The notes under the pieces were generated by a model. That model did not search any database, had not been told where the DNA came from, and worked only from the letters and a program-made list of their open reading frames with translations. A stretch of 11,390 nt of DNA from positions 1 to 11,390 of the forward strand of contig JAOXYB010027135.1 in NCBI GenBank assembly GCA_028565635.1, in the 5' to 3' direction. The DNA comes from Phoronis ovalis (taxonomy: Eukaryota > Phoronida > Phoronidae). Positions 7,601 through 11,390 of the stretch are shown piece after piece; the first letter of the stretch is position 1; each line of letters begins with the position of its first letter. The position numbers and the translations under genes were made by a program.

Positions 7601-10053
7601 AATGTTGTGATAAAGAAACTTGTCAGGTACACAATGTAGGATGTTCAACTGTTTGGCAGCGGTCTGCCTATATATGTTTAGGAATAAAAAAGGAATTTCT
7701 TATTTTTAGGGTAATGTGGCAATGATTTCACAGTGGATACTGTGTATGAATACCTTGAAATTAAATATGACTGTGCCAATAGTGATTGTTGGAATATAAA
7801 GTTGATTGTGAGGAAGAGCGCATTTAAAAAATGATTTTCTAAACACCAAGGCATTGACAATTTATTACAGTACATCATTATTTATAATATCCAGAAATGA
7901 ACCACAGCAGCCCATTCTATTCTGAATATTGTGACTTTGAATAAAGGATACCGAATCAGCTTGTAAATCAACAAAATTATGTTTGTTACTTACTCTGTTA
8001 TTAATTTGCTTTAGCTGAAAGCAAAAGCTGCCAAGTGTAGAGAAGCATCTGGAGAATGTGACTTAGCAGAACACTGTTCTGGGCAGTCGGAGTTCTGTCC
8101 TAAAGATGTATACAAACAAAATGGAGTGTCGTGCTCGGCGGGAGTGGTAAGCTAACAGCTTTTCCAATTAAGTATGACTACCAATGGGACCCGAACATTT
8201 TCCCTCGTCTCCTTAATTAGTAATTTAAACTATTTTCAGCTCCTCTCTCCACACTGTAAACAATTCAAAGTTTATAACCGCACCCCTTGGGAAGCTACAG
8301 TACATACACTGTATGCCTCATACATGTAGTAAAATGTCCCAAATGGTACCGTCAGTCGAAAAGCTTCAATTTGGGCAAATGTTTATTCTGTAACCTGCAT
8401 TTAGCTACTGTGTCAGATTTAAAATAAATATATCAAGTTTATGGACTGTATTAACAAACTTAAATTTGGATGTCATTAACATTTGCAGTGCCTTCTTGAT
8501 CTGTTAAAAAAATTCTTTAAATGTTTTGGTAGTACTATTTGTTTTAGGACATCTTTTCTTGTAACAAAATTGTTCAAGAGTAGTGTTGTGTCATACAGGG
8601 GTTGCTTAAATTGTTTGAATTTGTATTTCAGTCATACTGTTACCAAGGAAAATGTAATTCAAGAACAGAACAGTGTCAGTTATTATGGGGTCAAACAGGA
8701 CGCATGTCCGATCGAGTATGCTTTGAGTTGAATGTGGAAGGAGAAGCCTTTGGGAATTGTGGTTACAACTGGTTAAATGATAGTTACTATGCATGTGAGA
8801 AAGAGTAAGTGGTAATAGTGAACACATGACCTCATATCGTGATTTTGAATAAGTGCATCTAAAATGAGCAATAGCTATTAAATGGTTAGACAAGCCGTCT
8901 GATCTACAGTTCTCCATAAAATTAGCTAAATGTGCTCTTTATTTATACATATATGATTTTACCATTGTTTATTAAAAATGCCCCAAAAAGTGAGTAAATT
9001 GATAGAAAATCTGCAACATGATATCTGATCAGTAAATCTTCCCTTGGAGTAGTATGTAGGAACTGTGCTGTGTTTTAACTGGCGTATCACTATAGTCATT
9101 ATACGTACCTTTCTGAGTCAACACTACATAAGAATCTGTGCTGTAAAATATGTAATGTCTAATTGATTACGTAGTGTATAGTGATTACGTATAGCTTGAT
9201 TGGTGTTTAACATTGTTTCAGTTTATTGCATATTTCACAGTATGTTCCAAATTTACAGAGACATTATGTGTGGGATGTTGCATTGTGTTCACACAAATGA
9301 AAAACTTATGTTCTGGAAAGATTCCTTAGTGAAAACATTGCCACGTTCATTTCCACATGTCAATGGAGTGAAAGTTGTGTGCCGAGCGGCCATATTGGAT
9401 GTTGGCTTAGATATGCAAGACCCTGGTGCAGTCTTGGATGGAACTAAATGTGGAGATGACAAGGTTATTTAGTTTCATATTTTATGTGATTAAGTATTGA
9501 TATTATTTTCGTTATAAGTTATCACATATCTGATTATTTTGCATTTGTTACTTGTGGGCATTAAAAATTTTAAAAAATCATTGAATTGTTGGAGCTAATT
9601 GTAGTTTAATTTGAATGGCTGTTCTAAAAAAAGGCTCTGGGTGTAAGAAATATCCTTTTTTTATCTGCTGCTAATAGTGGTTATAAGCTACTAGTTGGTG
9701 GGTATGAAAGAGTGACTCCTTAGAGTCATATATCATTTATATTCTGAACAGCTGTTGAGAATGTAGAGAATAGTTTTTTGTTAAATATAACTGTTTTTAA
9801 AGACATGTGTAAGAAAAAAAACTGTCAAACTACATGCAAGTTTAATTATATTAACTACCGATATAATGTTAAAATTTGGAAATTCTTTTATTAAATTACT
9901 GCATATTTGATAATATGTTTCAAAGCAAATGTATCTTTAAGTACCAATTGCATCTTTGTTCCTATTTTGCAGATGTGTATTGGTCACAAGTGCAAAAACT
10001 TCAGCAGTCTAGCTATTCCACAGTGTCGTCCAAATAATTGCAATGAACATGGG
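1603..10053 (+). CDS. ADAM metalloprotease-disintegrin gene, partial, 14 exons with one alternative pair
   Basis: Gene-level entry spanning all recognised exons. The product is a zinc metalloprotease of the ADAM family (MEROPS M12B), which normally sheds membrane protein ectodomains or acts in cell adhesion. Domains in the 584-codon partial protein: prodomain about 1-122, metalloprotease about 123-318, disintegrin about 330-420, cysteine-rich about 421-555, EGF-like start about 570-584. The protease has the full HExxHxxGxxHD motif (269-280) and a Met-turn (Met293), so it should be active. The exon phases agree throughout, and every intron is GT-AG. The sequence most resembles the ADAM9/12/19 (meltrin) group; Meltrin and mind-meld are the fly genes I would compare first, but I cannot decide between them. 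The start codon, signal peptide, membrane segment and tail are not seen. The sum of exons with one alternative exon is 1753 nt. Confidence 0.95.
1682..1997 (+). other. Intron, prodomain
   Basis: GT-AG intron of 316 bases, phase 0, with a strong gtgagt donor and a pyrimidine-rich end. Nothing else is recognised in it. Confidence 0.85.
1998..2080 (+). CDS. ADAM prodomain exon (83 nt)
   Basis: The acceptor is ttttttttccccag and the donor is CG|gtaaga. The exon encodes 27 residues plus two bases of an Arg codon finished in the next exon. It reads [13 protein letters not shown], then [11 protein letters not shown]. This is the conserved ADAM prodomain block C-x-Y-x-G followed by LSxCxGLRG. The paired cysteines and the hairpin they stabilise are typical of M12B propeptides. 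The reading frame is phase 0 at the start and phase 2 at the end, fitting both neighbours. Confidence 0.93.
2081..2570 (+). other. Intron, prodomain
   Basis: GT-AG intron of 490 bases, phase 2, with AT-rich content and no recognisable element. Confidence 0.85.
2571..2760 (+). CDS. ADAM prodomain exon with cysteine-switch-like motif (190 nt)
   Basis: The acceptor is aatgttacag and the donor is AGG|gtgagt. The first base completes Arg, giving R-GLI across the junction, then 63 residues follow. The exon contains YYIEPA, the usual IxPL/IEP-type segment of ADAM prodomains, and ends in the linker to the protease. Residues FTCGHKHGD (Cys codon 2680-2682) sit where ADAMs carry the free cysteine that binds the catalytic zinc in the latent enzyme. 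I infer that role from position and from the CG-x-x-H pattern. NFT is a possible N-glycosylation site directly before that cysteine. The exon ends in phase 0. Confidence 0.93.
2761..3108 (+). other. Intron before furin-site exon
   Basis: GT-AG intron of 348 bases, phase 0, with a T-rich acceptor tract. Its short open frame shows no coding pattern. Confidence 0.85.
3109..3192 (+). CDS. Prodomain/protease junction exon with furin site (84 nt)
   Basis: The acceptor is gatttttttttcag and the donor is CAG|gtaata. The exon encodes 28 residues in phase 0/0. It begins [18 protein letters not shown] (codons 3115-3126) fits the R-x-x-R furin consensus and lies where ADAM prodomains are removed in the trans-Golgi. 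Immediately after comes [14 protein letters not shown], the conserved first beta-strand of the metalloprotease domain (K/R-YVEL-x-LV-x-D). Cleavage after Arg at 3124-3126 would free the mature enzyme. The site assignment is a motif match. Confidence 0.93.
3193..3979 (+). other. Intron, protease domain
   Basis: GT-AG intron of 787 bases, phase 0, very AT-rich. It ends in a run of ten T then ttattacag. No repeat family or RNA gene is recognised. Confidence 0.85.
3980..4051 (+). CDS. ADAM protease domain exon, first helix (72 nt)
   Basis: The acceptor is tttattacag and the donor is GCA|gtaagt. It encodes 24 residues, phase 0/0, beginning [19 protein letters not shown] and ending NIANA. This is the amphipathic helix that follows the first strand of the reprolysin domain. 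The alternation of hydrophobic and charged residues and the ending IAN are standard for ADAMs. No catalytic residue is present. A T-run of ten bases precedes the acceptor. Confidence 0.92.
4349..4518 (+). CDS. ADAM protease domain exon, central sheet (170 nt)
   Basis: The acceptor is taaatttcag and the donor is AC|gtaagc. It encodes 56 residues plus two bases of a Thr codon. It reads [17 protein letters not shown], then a D-x-I-x-V segment, a helix around [10 protein letters not shown] and the conserved DNAQLV that leads into the active-site cleft. In ADAMs DNAQLV(T/S)G directly precedes the upper edge strand. This exon ends in phase 2, so its last codon must be finished by the G that begins either exon A or exon B. 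It is therefore the shared upstream partner of both alternative exons. Confidence 0.95.
4519..5092 (+). other. Intron upstream of alternative exon A
   Basis: GT-AG intron of 574 bases, phase 2. It contains two small hairpins (4785-4803 and 4923-4955) and a tgactaatga decamer at 4861-4870 that recurs upstream of exon B. No further copy of the alternative exon is found here. Confidence 0.85.
4923..4955 (+). repeat. Short hairpin upstream of exon A
   Basis: tgaatgtcat (4923-4932) and atgacattca (4946-4955) are perfect reverse complements around a 13-base loop. The hairpin ends 137 bases before exon A. A 10-bp stem can arise by chance in AT-rich DNA, so a splicing role is only possible. Confidence 0.45.
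5093..5177 (+). CDS. Alternative exon A, active-site edge strand (85 nt)
   Basis: The acceptor is gtacatttacag and the donor is ATG|gtagga. The first G completes Thr; the 28 codons begin [18 protein letters not shown] and end [10 protein letters not shown]. In ADAMs this stretch (G-x-x-F ... G-x-A ... C-T-x-x-x-S-G-G) forms the strand that borders the substrate cleft and leads to the zinc helix. The downstream exon at 6679 continues DHSRS. A looks like the canonical family version: [11 protein letters not shown] is close to fly Meltrin as I recall it. It shares length, phase and 16/28 residues with exon B, and each would replace the other in the protein. The donor, gtagga, is weaker than that of B. 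Confidence 0.95.
5178..5607 (+). other. Intron between alternative exons A and B
   Basis: GT-AG interval of 430 bases. It is too long for exons A and B to exclude each other by simple steric crowding of splice sites, and both sites are U2-type, so U2/U12 incompatibility does not explain exclusion either. It contains the 17-bp inverted repeat described separately and the second tgactaatga decamer at 5401-5410, a branch-point-like sequence 207 bases upstream of exon B. Confidence 0.85.
5211..5545 (+). repeat. Perfect 17-bp inverted repeat between exons A and B
   Basis: ttttaaaattatctgct (5211-5227) and agcagataattttaaaa (5529-5545) are exact reverse complements, separated by 301 bases. G5210-U5546 and U5209-G5547 would extend the RNA stem by two wobble pairs. 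The left arm starts 33 bases after exon A and the right arm ends 62 bases before exon B. Two readings fit. One is an RNA stem that folds out most of the intron and governs A/B choice. The other is a 335-bp nonautonomous transposon: taking TTAA or TA as the target-site duplication leaves terminal repeats of 11 or 12 bp. The arms are real; the role is inference. Confidence 0.8.
5608..5692 (+). CDS. Alternative exon B, divergent copy of exon A (85 nt)
   Basis: The acceptor is tttgtatttctgtag and the donor is TTG|gtaaga. The first G completes Thr as in A; the 28 codons begin [18 protein letters not shown] and end [10 protein letters not shown]. It is a tandem duplicate of exon A: 16/28 residues and 53/85 bases match, with no gap. 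It has no stop codon in the used frame and good splice sites. In the last 12 codons six differences are synonymous and two are not, which points to selection on the protein. In the first 16 codons ten differences change the residue and two do not, so the substrate-facing half has diverged. It is not a dead copy by these signs; expression is not shown by the sequence. Confidence 0.92.
5693..6678 (+). other. Intron downstream of alternative exon B
   Basis: GT-AG intron of 986 bases, the longest in the gene part seen, leading to the catalytic exon. No third copy of the alternative exon, RNA gene or known repeat was recognised. If exon A is chosen, this interval plus exon B is removed as one 1501-base intron. 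Confidence 0.85.
6679..6809 (+). CDS. ADAM catalytic exon, zinc site and Met-turn (131 nt)
   Basis: The acceptor is gtatttatag and the donor is GG|gtaagc. It encodes 43 residues plus two bases of Gly. After [14 protein letters not shown] comes [12 protein letters not shown] (6721-6756), matching HExxHxxGxxHD: three zinc-binding histidines and the catalytic glutamate are all present. CIMAA follows, with the Met-turn methionine at 6793-6795. Cysteines in [11 protein letters not shown] match the disulfides around the ADAM active site. This exon follows either A or B. If both are skipped, joining directly to the exon at 4349 shifts the frame and gives a stop after eight codons. Confidence 0.97.
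6810..7358 (+). other. Intron after catalytic exon
   Basis: GT-AG intron of 549 bases, phase 2. It contains the orphan short reading frame at 7068-7157. A protein-like open stretch also runs through its last part into the exon at 7359. This stretch has no ADAM match and is removed if the tttcag acceptor at 7357-7358 is used. Confidence 0.8.
7068..7157 (+). pseudogene. Orphan 29-codon reading frame, possible retrocopy fragment
   Basis: It starts at caagATGgcg, with A at -3 and G at +4 (a good animal initiation context), and reads [18 protein letters not shown], then [11 protein letters not shown] and a stop. The composition is protein-like and unlike the surrounding intron. FGIFDG recalls the F-G-x-F-D-G block of PP2C-type phosphatases, but the match is far too short to identify a family. 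It may be a decayed insert of another gene; chance is also possible. It is not joined to the ADAM frame by any evident splice site. Confidence 0.2.
7359..7626 (+). CDS. End of protease domain and first half of disintegrin domain (268 nt)
   Basis: The acceptor is cgtattttcag and the donor is CAG|gtacac. The first base completes Gly; 89 codons follow. [14 protein letters not shown] is the last conserved helix of the reprolysin domain, followed by [12 protein letters not shown] at the linker. The disintegrin domain begins at [16 protein letters not shown] and runs through [11 protein letters not shown] to [10 protein letters not shown], with the cysteine spacing of the family. Two NAT sequons may be glycosylated. 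The donor gtacac is weak. Reading on without splicing adds 32 residues and then a stop at 7723-7725. The exon end is secure because the next exon continues the disintegrin pattern in frame. Confidence 0.94.
7627..8014 (+). other. Intron, disintegrin domain
   Basis: GT-AG intron of 388 bases, phase 0, with a weak gtacac donor. Nothing else is recognised. Confidence 0.85.
8015..8146 (+). CDS. Disintegrin domain exon with ECD loop (132 nt)
   Basis: The acceptor is aatttgctttag and the donor is GTG|gtaagc. It encodes 44 residues, phase 0/0. [16 protein letters not shown] is the disintegrin loop; its tip is ECD (8054-8062), the common animal ADAM form rather than RGD, so RGD-type integrin binding is not predicted. 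The usual DLPE is DLAE here. The exon ends [14 protein letters not shown], the conserved start of the cysteine-rich region. Family knowledge gives the loop a role in cell contact and substrate positioning; nothing here shows the partner. Confidence 0.95.
8147..8631 (+). other. Intron, disintegrin to cysteine-rich domain
   Basis: GT-AG intron of 485 bases, phase 0. Open frames near its end continue into the next exon in wrong or partial form and show no extra domain. Confidence 0.85.
8632..8804 (+). CDS. Cysteine-rich domain exon, first part (173 nt)
   Basis: The acceptor is tttgtatttcag and the donor is GA|gtaagt. It encodes 57 residues plus two bases of Glu. It reads [20 protein letters not shown], then a variable loop, then GNCGYN and YYACEKE. 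The YCYxGxC...QCxxLWG block is the hallmark of the ADAM cysteine-rich (ACR) domain, and GNCG is also conserved. NDS is a possible glycosylation site. The domain assists recognition of protein substrates in studied ADAMs. Confidence 0.95.
8805..9258 (+). other. Intron, cysteine-rich domain
   Basis: GT-AG intron of 454 bases, phase 2. It has a small direct repeat of tgattacgta at 9164-9173 and 9182-9191 (18-base period). Nothing else is recognised. Confidence 0.85.
9259..9463 (+). CDS. Cysteine-rich domain exon, second part (205 nt)
   Basis: The acceptor is aaatttacag and the donor is AAG|gttatt. The first base completes Glu; 68 codons follow. DIMCGMLHC is the conserved ADAM block, followed by the hypervariable stretch (around [16 protein letters not shown]) and then [15 protein letters not shown], again conserved. 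The alternative AG two bases further on would break the frame, so 9259 is chosen. The donor is poor (T at position +3); reading through gives Val-Ile-stop. The join to the next exon, KCGDDK-MCIGHKC, fits the family and supports the donor. Confidence 0.92.
9464..9972 (+). other. Intron, cysteine-rich to EGF-like module
   Basis: GT-AG intron of 509 bases, phase 0, with a poor gttatt donor and a good acceptor. It is AT-rich without recognisable elements. Confidence 0.82.
9973..10053 (+). CDS. End of cysteine-rich domain and start of EGF-like module (81 nt)
   Basis: The acceptor is cctattttgcag and the donor is GGG|gtatgt. It encodes 27 residues, phase 0/0, beginning [18 protein letters not shown] and ending NNCNEHG. 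C-x-x-x-x-C-x-x-x-G is the usual start of the EGF-like repeat before the ADAM membrane segment. The next expected residues are VC plus a G-x-C-x-C block; no such exon is seen before 11390, so the gene continues beyond the window. Reading through the donor would by chance keep VC, then run 31 residues to a stop at 10147-10149. Confidence 0.9.
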
Positions 10054-11390
10054 GTATGTATAGAAACTAATTATTTTGCAAAACAGAACTATGTGGTATA
10101 TAATCATTTTAAGGTAATAAACAAATTAGTGTTTATAGAATTCCAGTAGTTTAACAAATGCTCATACAATTTGGTTTTACTGGGCCAGCTGTGGCTGACA
10201 TCCAGCTAACCTTTACCATGTAGAGGTAGTGTGTCAGAACAGGAGGCTATCATTCCTGTAAACTGTGTTGACGTTATCTTTCCAGTGTTGTCATTAATGA
10301 TGAACATTTTTATATTCTACTACTTCAGTCTGATGAATTTTCACTTCTTTGTAAAGGTATCTATCAATGGTTTCAATATCTGTAGTTCTGTTACCAATGT
10401 TTAAATTCTGTGTTCCAGCTCAAAAAATGTTTCCAATAGTTTTACGAATTCCTTTAATTTTTTTCACTCAGTATTGATTAGAAGCTACAACACTTCACAC
10501 TACTAGTAGTAGCAACACCAAACTCGTGTAACTCCATTGAGAAGCTCTAGTGCCTTCTGCATTGACAAAAATTCTTATTTTTACAAGCCAATTCTTTAAT
10601 AAGGCTTTTATTACAAATGCAAAACATAACATAATTAAATTTTGGAGCTAACACATATCTGTACAATTCAACATAATTAATAAAATGATGCTAATAATAG
10701 CTTTATTTTGTGTTTTGAAAGAAAAAGGTAAAATTAGATTTTTTTCTTGAGAGTTCTTTCCATCAGACTCGCATATCTCTCGACAGTTTTTTTTAACTCT
10801 TGCCGCATGCTTTGAAATCTGCATTCCGCTGCTGAACAATAGTACACACAAAGTAAATAGAAATTTTGTGACATAGAATATTTGACAAAAAATTAGTGAA
10901 ATCATGGATTTTGCATTCCTACAGGAATAACTTACATGTATTATAAAAGTAAGGAAACTTGAAGGTTAACCACTATGTTTTTCTGGTCAAGAACTCCCTA
11001 TTATGTAACGTTTCTGGAGCTGTCACATCCAGTATTTCTGTCAAAGTTTATATTACGAAAGTGTTTCATGTAAAATGTATCCTTCAGTCCTTGTATAATG
11101 AGGACTAAGATTAGAAATTGTTTAAAAGGTGTTTATATAAAAACAATACTCTCATTTACAAAGATTTAATCCACATGTTTGCTCAAACTCTTTATTGCAC
11201 AAAGTTGCACACAAACTTAAGTGCTGTGTTGATCTACATGACAAAATTACTTAAACAATCTCAGTCAATGTCTATATGCACCAACTAATTTAGTATTTGT
11301 GTTAAGAAAATTAGGTAGACTGCAGACTGATTATTTTACATTTGCAAACTGAAACATATATAATTAAGATTAGAATTAAATTAATACAAA
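10054..11390 (+). other. Start of the next intron; no further exon seen
   Basis: It begins with gtatgt. I looked for the rest of the EGF-like module, a hydrophobic membrane segment and a proline-rich tail, and found none in phase. A possible AATAAA poly(A) signal lies at 10679-10684. In AT-rich DNA this means little, but it would be available to a read-through transcript stopping at 10147-10149. Confidence 0.65.

Noticed and set aside
7216-7725. One 169-residue gene
   Set aside because: Only its middle (7359-7626) is an ADAM exon; the ends are intron that happens to remain open, with proper splice sites at both borders.
8606-8917. Minus-strand 103-codon frame overlapping the cysteine-rich exon
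   Set aside because: It is the antisense shadow of a well supported exon, with no coding pattern of its own.
9164-9191. tgattacgta direct repeat as a satellite or attachment site
   Set aside because: Only two copies with imperfect flanks; ordinary local slippage is enough.
10150-11390. Remaining EGF, membrane or cytoplasmic exons
   Set aside because: No G-x-C-x-C block, hydrophobic segment or proline-rich stretch with good splice sites was seen in phase.

Overview
The window is eukaryotic, AT-rich, intron-rich genomic DNA carrying the middle part of one plus-strand gene. It encodes an ADAM (adamalysin/reprolysin-type disintegrin and metalloproteinase) protein. Fourteen exons can be read between 1603 and 10053, all with GT-AG introns, and thirteen of them are used in any one transcript. 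Splicing them in phase gives one uninterrupted reading frame of 584 complete codons, preceded by one base of a split codon. The short introns (about 0.3-1 kb) and the sequence style (meltrin class, ADAM9/12/19-like, close to insect Meltrin/mind-meld proteins as I remember them) suggest an arthropod, probably an insect. I cannot name the species.

Layout: 1-1602 has no coding exon I can support, though a CpG-dense patch lies at about 155-317. Exons at 1603, 1998 and 2571 encode the second half of the prodomain, with a CGxxH cysteine-switch-like motif. The exon at 3109 carries an RSVR furin-type site and the start of the metalloprotease domain, which continues in exons at 3980 and 4349. Next come two homologous 85-nt exons, A (5093-5177) and B (5608-5692). 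The exon at 6679 holds the zinc site [12 protein letters not shown] and the Met-turn. The exon at 7359 ends the protease domain and begins the disintegrin domain, 8015 holds the disintegrin loop (ECD), 8632 and 9259 the cysteine-rich domain, and 9973 the start of an EGF-like module. The signal peptide, first part of the prodomain, rest of the EGF module, membrane segment and tail lie outside the window or were not recognised.

The main discovery candidate is the A/B pair. The exons have the same length and phase and encode the same 28-residue piece just before the zinc helix (16/28 residues identical). Including both, or neither, puts a stop codon into the message almost at once, so only one at a time gives a full protein. 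The swap replaces the edge strand above the active-site cleft, which predicts two protease isoforms with different substrate preference. The intron between A and B also contains a perfect 17-bp inverted repeat, with one arm near the donor of A and the other near the acceptor of B. It may be an RNA structure that controls the choice, or alternatively the ends of a small transposon.

The remaining sequence is intron or flank with little recognisable content. The exceptions are a short orphan reading frame at 7068-7157 and a few small hairpins and repeats.
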